Origin: Melieria omissa
Lineage: Eukaryota; Arthropoda; Insecta; Diptera; Ulidiidae
Reading direction: 5' to 3'
DNA length: 64,000 bases
NCBI GenBank assembly: GCA_963971225.1
Contig: OZ020267.1
Coordinates: 37,290,989-37,354,988, forward strand
Below, piece by piece: positions 1 to 9,934 of the stretch (position 1 is the first letter of the stretch; each line of letters opens with the position of its first letter). Below the pieces are notes generated by a model that was not told the DNA's origin, made no database searches, and was given only the letters and a program-made list of their open reading frames with translations. Made by a program: the position numbers and the translations under genes.

Positions 1-2
1 CC

Positions 3-631
3 CTCATTTCAAAACAATTGGATGTGTTGGGAATGATTCAAAAACAAGAAAATTGGGTTCCTTATGATTTGAAGTTAAAAGACGTCGAGCGTCGTTTTTT
101 CACCGTAAACAACTGCTTCAGCGGCAAAATAGTAAGAGTTTTCTTTTTCGCATTGTGACGAGTGATAAAATATGGATTCATTAGAGTAACACAAAGAGAA
201 AGCCTTTTGGGGATTGCTTGGTCACAGTTCTGCGTCGTAGGCTCGGCCACATATTCACGCTGCGAAGCTTATGCTGTAAATTTGATGGGACCAGGTCGGT
301 GTTATTTATTATAAGCTGTTGAGACCATCATTGAGGAACGAAATTTCGGCTTTTAGGTATCAAACTCAATTGATGCGATTGAACCGAGCAAATGGATTCT
401 ACTGCATAACAATGTTCGGCCTCACCCGTTGCCAAACCCGATAAAACTTACTTGGGAACAATTAAATGAGAAGTCCTACCCCACCTGCCATACTGCCCAG
501 ACATTGAGTCGCCTGATTATTATTTGTGCCGTTCGATGGCCAATGGTCTGCTTGATCGGCAGATCCGCTCATATAAAGAAACCACAAAATGGCTTAATTC
601 GTCGATAGCCTCAAAAGACGAGCACTTTTTA
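3..631 (+). pseudogene. Mariner transposase, central and C-terminal part (broken)
   Basis: Reading + strand, the segment at 3-120 gives LGMIQKQENWVPYDLK followed by DVERRFFT, which matches the region before the catalytic core of mariner transposases. Later, in shifted frames, come a relic of HDNARPHV, then PTCHTAQTLS where the third catalytic region lies, and then RSMANGL and IASKDEHF. Several frameshifts and stops are present, so no functional DD34D enzyme can be made. The frame is cut at about 631 by the inserted LINE. Confidence 0.78.
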
Positions 632-888
632 GTTTATTAATAGTTTAGACAAATAGAAACAAAGTCATACTGACTAGCATTTACAATTAGATATAGAGAA
701 TATAAACAAAACACTTAAAATTAAATCAAAATTAACAGCATAAATATATAATAAATGCAATACAAAAACAAAAATGACTAAGGTGCCAGAAGATTTACTT
801 TATCGAGCTGCCCCTGAAGCATGATTTAGTGAAAGACAGATCCAAGAGGATTAATTTGGATAGCTTATTGAAGTCACACAGAGGCCGT

Positions 889-1055
889 CAGTGGCGGATC
901 CAGGGGGGGGGGGGGGGTTTGAGGGGTTGAAACCCCTCCCGAAATATTTGGATCGACTATAAAACTAGATAAAAATTAAGAGGCATTTTATAAATATTAA
1001 AGAATAACTTTTTGAAAACCCCCCTCCCCGAAATATTTTTCTGAATCCCCGCCCG
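889..1055. mobile_element. hAT-type MITE with G15 run
   Basis: The element begins CAGTGGCGGATCCAGG and is flanked by a perfect 8-bp duplication GAGGCCGT (881-888 and 1056-1063), the length typical of hAT transposons. Inside the left end is a run of 15 G (903-917), followed by GGGGTTGAAACCCC. The right end carries a degraded inverted copy (CCCGAAATATTT and GGATTCAG). No coding capacity. Related to the hAT-like MITEs at 29171, 41971 and 60757 in its terminal layout, but internally different. Confidence 0.78.
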
Positions 1056-1062
1056 GAGGCCG

Positions 1063-1611
1063 TGTTGTAGGTGCTGCAAGGAGGTAGTTACTTTTAACAG
1101 TTTTTACATAAAAAGGCGGAGAGTAACGCAGTGTTTTACAGGACACATTAAACTGGATTTTCTCTAGAAGACAAGGGCAATCAATGACATTAGAGACGAG
1201 ATCAAAGACCAACATTACAGATTGAACGAATCTTCTAACCTCTAGAGACTGCAAATTAATCAACATTAGACGAGCACTATATGAAGGAAAAGGTTCAGAG
1301 AAATGGAGCGGCTGTAGGGCAAAACGAAGAAACATACGCTGAATTTTTTCAAGACGGGAAGAGTGTAAAGTATACAGTGGGTTCCAGATTACAGAGGCAT
1401 ACTCGAGTTGAGAACGGACGAGAGACGTAAACAGATGCTTACGCGTATAAGGGTCCTTGAATTCTTGTCCATACCGCCGGATAAACGATAAAAGTGAGTA
1501 TGCTTTTGGAAGAATGTAATTCACATGCGGCACGAATGTAAATTGAGCGTCAAATATTGCTCCAAGGTCACGGAATTTGTCTGTAGTAGTTAGGAGTGAG
1601 TTGGAAATCAT
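1063..1611 (-). pseudogene. LINE reverse transcriptase ORF, C-terminal segment
   Basis: The minus strand encodes about 180 residues with the typical post-catalytic block of insect non-LTR reverse transcriptases. Recognisable words are KFRDLGAIFDA, LPKAYSLLSFIRR, SLVRSQLEYASVIWNP, SRLEKIQ, and a tail with IDCPCLL and FNVSCKTLRY. The catalytic YADD segment is missing because the copy is truncated upstream. The frame runs into the MITE after APTTRP and resumes on its far side with CDFNKLSK, so the MITE interrupted a once continuous ORF. Confidence 0.82.
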
Positions 1612-1929
1612 GTGAATACCGTCAAGGTATTCGAGCGATTCTGCCAGAAAGATGGGAAAAAGATGTAGCTTGCGATGGGAAATGTTTTAAATGATTCATT
1701 AATAAAAAACAGCGAGAACTTAGTTACGCGCCTAATACTTTCACTTCCAGTGTTCGCTGCCACTGCACCAAATTTCTTGAGATTTTGACTAAAAATCGGA
1801 AACAAATTTAGCCTTCCTTGCACTTACTCACATATAGATGGCGGCACCACAAAATACCCTGTTTGAAAAGTGCAGTGTACTTTAGAAAGCACGTAATCAT
1901 AAATTGGCAAAATAAATGTTTAACCCTCC

Positions 1930-2510
1930 CAACCATGGCCAAATTCTGGCTACGCTCCTGGCTTGACGTATGGGTGCCACACGAGTCACCACAGAAACTT
2001 ATGGACCTTAATTTCATTTACCAATTGCTGTTAAATCAAAACGAAATCAACCCATTTCTGAATTAGATTGTTATTTGTGATGAAAAGTGATTCACTGTTA
2101 AAAAAAAAATAAAAATTAAAAAAAGGTGGGTACGGTGTTGCGTGCGTTTAGTGGGAAAGTTACCATGGCCAAACTTTTAATTCAGATCTATACAGAACAA
2201 TTGTGTTCCATCAGAACAACACCAGACCACCGATTTTGATAGTGACTCGGCTTATAAGCTTTGGGAGTTTGACTGGGAGGTTGTCATGCATCCACTTTAT
2301 AGTCCAGACCCGGCACCAAGTGATTATAACCTCTTCCTGTCTATGACGAATGATTTTGTTGCTAAAAATTTGCCTTAAGAGAAGCGTTCGAAAATTGTCT
2401 GTCCTTGTTTTTAGCCAATAGGAGAGAGAGAGGCATAATGAAAATACCTTCAAAATAGCAACAAGTTATGGAAAAAAGTTGTATTTTTGACCAAAATCGG
2501 ATCATTCTAA
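1930..2510 (+). pseudogene. Mariner transposase remnant (second subfamily)
   Basis: Scattered frames on the plus strand resemble a mariner transposase. LDVWVPHES and LLLNQNEINPFL are seen at about 1965-2065, a relic of the second catalytic block at about 2215, WEVVMHPLYSPDPAPSDYNL at about 2275-2335, and GIMK-PSK-QQVMEKS at the end. The word set differs from the 1-1694 copy and matches the relic at 32000-32465. Internal parts are deleted and frames shift, so this is a dead copy. Terminal repeats not found. Confidence 0.72.
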
Positions 2511-2519
2511 CTGTGCTAA

Positions 2520-3320
2520 AAAAGCTTTAAATTAAATTAAAAAATAAAATTTAAAAAAGCTTTAAATAAAAAATAAAAAAAAATCGTTGTGAAAATAATG
2601 GATTTCTTCTTACTGCACCGTGCGAATGTATTTAAGTATCTCATTTCATCAGAATTAAAAGTAAGCATGCAGTGTCGATTTCACAAACCAATAGAACTGT
2701 AACGAAAGGTTAATGGCAAAATTTCTTGGTCATTGCACAAGACGGCAGCGACCTCTATTTACCACCAACAACGGCAGATACTCTTCTAGCAAATATAGTA
2801 AACTGTTCCCTTGTCTTTCCTACTAGCTTCAACTAACTTTTAAGAATTTACAATACAACTCTTCATGGGTTTGTTCATAAATATTATTCAATTAAACATT
2901 TTCTAAAATTTTTCTATTGACTTTTAAAATAATTTCTTTCGATTGAACAACTTTCCACTGCTTTCCTTCACCTATGCCTGAAAACACACACAGAGTCTTC
3001 TACAGAGTCTTCTAGAATAGGACATGACATTGGATTTAAATCTGCACGAAAGATGGTTTTAGCACTCATACACATATGTGTACACATGTACCCTTTGTAT
3101 GTACACATGTATTCGTATGTGTTGAACATATTTCATCTTCTCGCCATGCCATAAAAAATTGATGTGAGTATACAACACAAAGACTGCCAGCTGCAGTCGC
3201 TCGTTCATCATAAAAACATTGCCGTATGTGGTTTCGAATAGTGAGTAGAAAAAAATTATTTGCGGTCATGCCGAACAATTAAACAAAAAGTAACTACAAA
3301 AAAGTATTAAATTGAAATGC
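2520..3320. other. AT-rich spacer, nothing recognised
   Basis: AT-rich sequence with A-rich tracts near 2520-2580 and a short alternating block near 3070-3125 containing GTACACATGTA twice. I see no coding similarity or inverted-repeat ends. Confidence 0.5.
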
Positions 3321-4760
3321 AGCGTTGCAAGTACAAACAACATGCAACATACATCAATATTTCTTTTGGTTTGGCTTCCGTGTTGAGTATTTAAGATTTA
3401 TGAGGTGTGAATTGTTGCAGTTAGGTTTTGAGTTGATTTTGCTTTCAGCAATCGGGGCGACAAAGGGGGAATCGAACAACAATTGCAAGCGAGGCAAATG
3501 CCGAATGCCATTGAGTCGGGTGCTTGATTTTTGAAGCGTTTTTCAATACCACACACGGTGCAAGTGGCGGCGCACGTCATTGTTTTGCGCGTCTTGACAA
3601 TCGGCGAAATGGTGTTGGTGTTGGCGGCTGACAGCCGGCTGCCGGCTGCCGACTGCTGGCTGCAAGCATTAATGGCCAAGACTAATGGCGACGTGAGCGC
3701 GCGCCACAAAACGCGTCAACAAATTGCCACTCAGAAGGTGTTTGCATTACGTTGCGTTGCGTTGTCGATGTGCAACGCTTGTGGGCCGCCGATTGATTGC
3801 TTGTTGTGTGGTTAGTGTACTTGCACACATGTATTGGTATTCGTATGTGTGTGAGTGCGGCCAATATTAGAGGCAGCGCACAGTTTTAAAGTCAAACAAG
3901 AGGCAATAAAATTCAATGCTCACTGCAACTGCAACGAAAGTTCAACAAACTTTGCAAGTTCCGAGTTCTGCTGCTAGCGGTCGCTTTCACTGGTCAATGC
4001 AGTGAAGACTCTTTGTGTGTCTTTGTGTGTGTGCGACTTGCAGCCGGAAGTACAAATCGATTGCAGCTCGTGCGGCCGCCACTGCCGTAAACTGAAATTA
4101 ATTCAACGATAAGTGGAGCAATTTGTTTTTGTTGATTTTTTTTTTGTTTATTTGTTTTTAATTTTTTCCTGAATTTTTGCAACTGACCACTTTGGCCACT
4201 TTGTGCGGCTATTGAAATGACATACAGCAGCGCAAGGGGCAACGACTGTCGACGACTAAAACACACACAGCCGGAAAATGAGTCTGAAAAAACCACACAC
4301 AAACTAAATTGTGCGAATGCATCGAAAATGAAAACAACGATAAAAGTGTTCAGACCACACACACACACACATACTGAGATAACACACACACAGCAAAGCA
4401 GATTTAAATAATTTAATGGCTCAAAGTCTGGTCAGCGGCGCTTGGACAAATTGGCCAGCAGTTCAAGTGACTCATGGGAACAAATTGCACAAATCCCAAA
4501 CGCAGAATAATTGGCCACCGCATGGGCGTTAAGTGACTTGCATTGAATGGATGAAAAGTTGTTGCAAATGCAACTTGCATGACTTCAAATCGTCTGCAAT
4601 CAAATCGTTTAATGTGATGGCGAAACGCAATGCAGCTTTCAAGCTACCAATGGGTAGTTTTTCATGGAATATAGGTTCCAGTCTTTTGATGTTTACTGAA
4701 AGTTTAACTAATACCCAGCAAAAATAGTCAAAATAATGAGGAGCGAACCCTTAGAAGGTG
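3320..4760. other. GC-richer non-repetitive block with (AC)n tracts
   Basis: A mixed-composition block with a CGGCTGC-rich stretch at about 3625-3665 and short AC tracts at about 4355-4395. Short open frames on both strands show no protein similarity and have biased, low-complexity composition. It looks like unique host DNA, possibly regulatory or intronic. No function can be assigned. Confidence 0.4.
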
Positions 4761-5269
4761 AAGAATACCACAGAAGATTGCGGTCATAGATATATTTTTA
4801 AGATGGAATGACAATGAGAACAAAATTATAGGAAATTTCACAGATGCACAGATTAACAACAAAGATTGGAAAATATGAAAAAAGCCTACACATACAGACC
4901 TAATTTTTTCAGATATATAGAATTGAATAAATGTACCAAAGTTCCGAAGTAAGATTATAGTTTTTTACTGGTTCATATCTTTCTTTTCCTTTTTTTGGGG
5001 ATTTTCAAAAAGAAACGGCCATACTGGTTCATTGCCGAACCAAAACTTTTTGCTATATTTTTTGCCAATACTCGTACACATCGTTAATGAAATCGATCCC
5101 TGTTGAATGGGTCGAAAGCACGTAAAAAGTAGTGACGGTAGTGTTAATAGTAAAAGTTGACATGAATTATGTCATAAAAATTAGTTAACAGTCTAACAAC
5201 CATTAGTAAATAAATATATAAAAATTTACAATAATAAAAATAGGCAAGATTCCAAAAAATTATATGAAA
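4760..5269. other. Spacer, nothing recognised
   Basis: AT-rich sequence with no recognisable coding or repeat ends. Part may be 3' untranslated DNA of the LINE fragment that follows on the minus strand. Confidence 0.4.
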
Positions 5270-5565
5270 TTTAATCCAGAAACTAAATTCAATTCAAAGC
5301 ATAGTTTGATCCAAAAGGGTTTAAAGTAAAAAAGCCGTAATGACGAAAGATCTTTGAGGGAACATTGAAGTCAATTAGACTCAGAAAGTACGGACAATCA
5401 ACAGACCCACTTATAAAGTCTTCGACAAACAACAGAGACAGTAGAATTCTTATGCTTTCAAGTGATTCGAGGTTTATAAGAGAACAACTGGAGATATAAC
5501 GGAGCAATGGGATCGGTAATCTTTTTAGAACGTAGGCCAGAACAATATAAAAAATTGAACAAATA
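5270..5565 (-). pseudogene. LINE reverse transcriptase C-terminal fragment
   Basis: The minus strand encodes a block ending in a motif shared with the 1063-1611 fragment: INLESLES, LLSLLFVEDFISGSVDCPY, LIDFNVPSKIFRHYG and GSNYALN. This is the extreme C-terminus of a jockey/CR1-like ORF2. Only about 90 codons are recognisable and the AT-rich DNA below 5270 is probably the 3' UTR. No target duplication was seen. Confidence 0.72.
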
Positions 5566-5580
5566 GTCCTTACTTGAGCC

Positions 5581-5640
5581 CAGGGGCGTAGCCAAGGGGG
5601 AGAGGGGGCTTGGGAGTTATAACTCCCTGTAAATTTTCAG
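5581..5640. repeat. hAT-like element terminus (single end)
   Basis: The sequence starts CAGGGGCGTAGCCAAGG, then a G-rich run and GGGAGTTATAACTCCC. This is the layout seen at the ends of hAT-type MITEs elsewhere in the window. The opposite end and a target duplication were not located, so the element's extent is unknown. Confidence 0.5.
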
Positions 5641-5739
5641 CATTTTCAATCACTATGCATGGTATGCACGTCGCCACATAAGCAAAAAAAAGTATTTTCA
5701 CCTTTAAACATTTAAAAGAATACGTAATAACAAAAAATG

Positions 5740-6080
5740 TGTGGGGTAAAACCGATAAGTTTTTTTAAATAGTCTCCTTCAGGCTCAATACAGCTATTTC
5801 CAAGATCTAAAAGCATGTCGAATGTGTATTTTAAGTAGATCGGCGGCTGAGATGTCCTTCAGAATGTTGGTACAAGCCTTTTGGATGGCTTCTACATCCT
5901 CAAAACGCCTTTTTTGCATCAGAAAATGCATTTTTTTGAAAAGGTGAAACTCGCACAGTGCCTCATCAACGGGGAGTCGTTAATGGTTGAAATGCGAGTT
6001 TTAATCAAAAAAATCAATCCCAACTGCCTATCGATGAGATGGCATCAGTCAACTTGTGCTGAACAAACCGAGCATACACT
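5740..6080 (-). pseudogene. Tc1/mariner transposase C-terminal remnant
   Basis: The minus strand reads CEFHLFKKM, KRRFEDVEAIQKACTNIL, KDISAADL and then IEPEGDYFKK in shifted frames. This resembles the end of a mariner-type transposase: the segment after the third catalytic D, then a block ending GDYFE. It is a different subfamily from the other mariners here. Stops and frameshifts are frequent and ends were not found. Confidence 0.55.
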
Positions 6081-6084
6081 TTTC

Positions 6085-7130
6085 GGCTCAATTAAAATCC
6101 GATAATATGGTGTTATTGATTGAGGTTAAGTATAACCAAAAGTTTTTGTATACGTGGTGTACCAAATAACCCACCCGAGTAACCCCAGGCGATTCTGCTG
6201 CCATTTTGAATAAAACTCACAATCAAAATTTGTTTTCCATACCTTAATCTGTGTTCAATAAGCCCCTTCGGGCTATAGAAGATTAGATCAGGATTCATCT
6301 AAATATAAAGAACGAATTCATGTCAATAAGCAACTGTTACCAAAAAATGATCCTGAATAAAATCATCAATTTGTTAAGGTGAAGACACCGATGCATTCAG
6401 ATGAGCTAACGGCGATTCACATTTGAACTTTATTCACGATCCAAACTTTCTTAATCCATTGCCATGAAAATTGATTTAAAAAAAAAATCACAAAAATTCA
6501 ATGTTTGAGATCTCTCAAAGCCATTGATAGTGATAGTTAGGGTAAAGGTGAAACTACCTTAACCTAGTGAAGGTCACCCTAAAATTTCGCCATCTAGCTA
6601 GAGTTACCAGACTCCAAAAATCGTTAATTTTCCGGAGGTGGAAAATGTGGCGAAACGTAGTGGCCTCAGAACTTCACAAAAATCTGCCTCCTAACTCACC
6701 TGTAAAAAATACAACTTTTGTTCACGTCTCTAGCTGACGACTTCCCAAAGTATGGAAAAAAAAGCTTCCATTGCTGCGTAATGGGTACAAAATACCTAAT
6801 GAATATCTCAGCAACGTGCAGAGATATAAAGCTGAAATTGTTTGTAGTTTGTTTCTGATCATTTTGGGTCACTTCTAGGTCGTGTATGAAATTTTATCAA
6901 AATCGTATGGGCGGAACTGGTACCCGGCAGCAATGGATTAAGCAATGGATTAAATAAAATTTTCTCTAAAATTGCCCAAATTTTGTCCGAAATAATTTCA
7001 CATTTGTCGATAGTTAACCTACAAGACTCTCTAGAACTAATAGATCGTTTAGAAAATTGTACAAAAAGCAGTGGTAGGGTTGTTGACAGTTCTATATTAA
7101 GAACCATGCAAGCATTGCTCACGTGGGAAA
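6085..7130. other. Spacer, nothing firmly recognised
   Basis: No clear terminal repeats or protein similarity. The 6930-7130 part may be degraded upstream LINE sequence, because it joins directly to the duplicated LINE tail, but no diagnostic motif is visible. Confidence 0.4.
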
Positions 7131-7835
7131 ATGTTCCGGTGTGGAGTGTTGCAGAATTACAAAGAGTTTTGTAAAAAGAGAGTGGATATTCTTCGTTCAC
7201 TGGAGAGGTAAGAGCTGCGACTTATAATCGAAGCAATAACAGAACACAATGGACATGTGGTCAGCATTTGGCAAACATGCGAATCATTGATTTCCCAACA
7301 AGCAAATTTCGGAGCGAGAACGTGGACAAAGCAGAAAATTCCATATGCCTCGGATTTCTCAAAGAAACTAAAAAGTTTAAGGAGAGTGAGGACCCCTGTC
7401 ACCTAACACTCCTCCACGATCGTTCTGTCCTGTCTTTTTTCTCTCTCCCACCTTTTGCTTTGGGTCGTATACAAAAGTTCGAATGGAGTCCTGCAAAATC
7501 AGAAAATGTTTTGTAAAAAGACCAAATAAGAAGAGAGCGATCTTTTTTCTTCAACTGGAAAGGAAAGGAACTGCGACTTATGATCGAAGCAATCACAAAA
7601 CACAAGGAAAATGTGGTCAGCATATGGCAAACATGCGAATCATTGATGAACCCACATGCAAATCCTGCATCGCGGAGGTGGATACAGCAGAAAATTTGTT
7701 CTATTTCAGGTTCCTCAAAGAAACTAGGAAGTTTTAGGAGATTGAGGACTCCTGCCACCTTTCCACGACTGTCCTGTCCTACAAATCTCTTTCCTCCCTC
7801 TTACCTTTTGGTTTGGGAACTATCAAATAGTCCGA
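7130..7835 (+). repeat. Tandem duplication of a LINE ORF2 tail
   Basis: Two direct copies of about 350 bp (7130-7476 and 7477-7835). Both contain the sequence after the RNase H domain of an I/LOA-type LINE ORF2. The second copy is clearer: HMANMRIIDEPTCKSC, then VDTAENLFYFRFLKET, matching the common cysteine pattern CxxC...E-TAEHxLxxC with the last cysteine lost. The first copy has HLANMRIIDFPTSK and VDKAENSI. The frames continue into the T/C-rich 3' part. Each copy has its own substitutions, so the duplication is old. Confidence 0.62.
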
Positions 7836-7839
7836 AAGA

Positions 7840-8915
7840 ATTAAATTAAATTAATAAATTCTATGAAAGGTTTGGAGCCTTCTTGCCCACCTTTACACCA
7901 TCATCATATAGTAGTAGTTCAAAAGTTAGATCCATTTCTTTAGATACTTTTACTTTCCATGCCCATTCTTCAATTACATCAAAACGATTACAAAGCTTCT
8001 GTAACCTGTACTTACCGTCAAAAAAAGAGGCACATCTCGTTACAAAGAACATGAAATTTTTATAAAAAAAAAATTGCAGATTAAAACACAATTACCTGTA
8101 CGACAAAAGCAATGCAAATGCTATTAAATCATTAAAAAATTACATTGATGAAACATGTCAAATGGAAATGGAAGCAGCAAAACTTCACTTTGATTTTAAT
8201 TTTATTTCCATGCGTCTGTGTTCTACAACATTTGGCATTGTGCAATTTTATGTTTTCCCCCTCAATTAAGTACACAAAGTCAGCGTACTCGAATTTTATA
8301 CTCGCTGACCAAAAGTGACCTCTAAAAACTTGGCAACATTGTTCAATGGTAAATTTCATTCAATTTGCGCAAACGAAACCATACATAAAATCCGAGTGAA
8401 ATTGAACCACAAAACCCGAAATGTATTGACCGCAAATCCGTCACTGGTCACACAGCGAACGATAAGCAGACAAAACGTGGTGCTGGCAGCCAATAAAGTT
8501 TCACGAAATAATTACAACGCAATTCGGGCGCTCGTAAACCGACCCGAGAGTGCGTTTTAATGCGTAAAGGAATTGCACTGCGGTCACAGTGGATCGGCGC
8601 GTAGGGGAGATATGAATTTAAATATGAATTTGACAGATTCTTGTTTAATTTTCATTAGTTTCGGTGGCATTTTAAGTGCAACTTTTGTGGCCACATTAAA
8701 CAAATACACTCGAATGAATGTTGTACACTGTGTGGGAAGAGTTTTGTGACCGTAGAATTAGACTGGTTGGAATATTGGAGATGGGAGTTGAGGTCAAATG
8801 TAGCAATAACTGTGGAAGGATTTTCTATGCTTGTCAGAAAAGTTTAATTAAATTGATTAGATTTCAATAGGTTTCATAGTTTTTTCAATTAATTTTAGCA
8901 AAAAATGGTTACGAA
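7840..8915. other. Spacer with small non-repetitive block
   Basis: No element ends or coding similarity found. The part at about 8330-8600 is less AT-rich and shows no repeat structure. Nothing further can be said. Confidence 0.4.
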
Positions 8916-9570
8916 AAGGGACGAGAGGACCTAAAGTTTAACGCTGACTCCGAATGACAGTTGGCAGTTTTTTTTTTTACACTTGGAGGTGTTGCCATTA
9001 TCTGTCGAGAACGCACTCTTTTAATTCTCTTGTAATTCTTGTGGACAGCAATAGAAGTATACGAGTATTTAGCCCTTATGTGTGTGATGGGGTACCCGGG
9101 TACCCAAGAAACTTTGATACTGAAATTGTATACACTAACCTATAGATAACCTATTAATAACCTATATAGATAACCTAGAAAGGTGAAACCCGGGTAACCT
9201 AATGGATTTCTTAGATTTTTCCTGTAAGTTAAACTTTCTAAAGCAAATACTTTTGAATACATCGCTTTTATCAACAAAAAATGGCAGCCGCTTTGTCTGT
9301 TGTTCTTGTAAAGGTCAGCTAGCATCGTTATCAAAACCTGAAAAACGTAACAACTTGTTGAACCTCTCGAAAGACGGGACAAAAACGGCAAAATGTATTA
9401 CAGTGCAAACAAAAAGTGAGAGAGTTTCATACAATTTGTACTGAGGTACCCCATCACACGGGTAAGAGTGTTTTTTTATCACGCACACTAGGGTTAAACA
9501 ACTCGATCTGGGAATTGAACCTAGAACCTCTGGTATGAACAGTCAGCGCACTGCCTACTAAGCTGCCAAC
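8916..9570 (-). mobile_element. tRNA-derived SINE, copy interrupted by TTAA element
   Basis: On the minus strand the head reads GCAGCTTAGTAGGCAG, then GTTCATACCAGAGG and GGTTCAATTCC, a tRNA-like series with A- and B-box positions and CAT at the anticodon position. The body matches the full copy at 33273-33671 (GACCTA-AGTTTAACG and TTGGCAGTTTTT on the plus strand). The tail side is truncated at about 8916. Bases 9073-9493 are a foreign TTAA element. Confidence 0.78.
9073..9493. mobile_element. Non-autonomous piggyBac-like element (421 bp), GTGTGTGATG family
   Basis: The left end is CCCTTATGTGTGTGATGGGG and the right end, read inward, CCCTAGTGTGCGTGAT. It sits between TTAG (9069-9072) and TTAA (9494-9497), an eroded TTAA target duplication. 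Both termini match the larger element at 54931-56109 in reversed orientation, over about 70 bp at the CCCTAG end. A perfect palindrome GGTACCCGGGTACC lies at 9091-9104. No transposase is encoded. It interrupts the SINE. Confidence 0.78.
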
Positions 9571-9689
9571 AAGAGAAAAATTGAGAACTCAAAACTTAAA
9601 AGTCAATCTTTTTAAACTGAACATCGTCAGATTCATTCGAAAGTCAGGTTGACTTCGTAAAAGGGGACTTTTCACACTCTCTTCGGACA

Positions 9690-9930
9690 GTACAATGGGC
9701 CTCATATGCCTTAAAGTTTCACAGTAGAGCAATCGGCAAGTCATCTGTCTTACCTAACCTAAACTTCCAGACCAGTGATGACCATTCTACTACTCGCGAG
9801 TAACAACGACGTCGATATATACGAATAAAAGGCAGAGTGGCCATCTCTGGTCTAGAAAGTTAGGTTAGGTAAGACAGGAAGCTTGCCAATTGCTCTATAA
9901 CTATGCGAAAGTAAGGCAACGTCTACCGAG
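9690..9930. repeat. Foldback repeat with CCTAA-type inner ends
   Basis: Two arms of about 55-80 bases face each other. The left has AGAGCAATCGGCAAG, then CTGTCTTACCTAACCTAA (about 9727-9775). The right is its complement with TTAGGTTAGGTAAGACAGG and CTTGCCAATTGCTCT (about 9860-9897). The central spacer is about 90 bp. The CCTAACCTAA tail and a nearby AATGGGCCT word recall the SINE tails, so this may be two SINE-like tails inserted head to head. Confidence 0.55.
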
Positions 9931-9934
9931 TCAT

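Larger units (their letters stand above)
632..1617 (-). mobile_element. 5'-truncated non-LTR retrotransposon (jockey/CR1-like)
   Basis: This block interrupts the mariner reading frame and codes on the minus strand for the C-terminal part of a LINE reverse transcriptase ORF. The AT-rich stretch at 632-790 would be its 3' untranslated end. No clear target duplication was found at the edges. A separate 167-bp hAT MITE is inserted at 889-1055. The insertion must be younger than the mariner and older than the MITE. The clade (jockey or CR1 rather than R1) is a judgement from word similarity only. Confidence 0.75.
1..1694 (+). mobile_element. Degraded mariner element, split by a nested LINE
   Basis: A mariner-family element whose left part lies before base 1. 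The coding region runs to about 631 and resumes at about 1618, where the last 25 or so codons are found. The gap holds a non-LTR retrotransposon in the opposite direction, which in turn holds a hAT MITE. The relatedness to the element at 52470-53210 is clear from shared words in the C-terminal half (for example RSMA-GL, LPERWEKV). Neither terminal repeat was identified. Confidence is high for mariner identity and moderate for the exact junctions. Confidence 0.8.

Noticed and set aside
3398..3815. Overlapping open frames on both strands (103 and 94 residues)
   Set aside because: They mirror each other in GC-richer DNA, have no similarity and no splice or start context.
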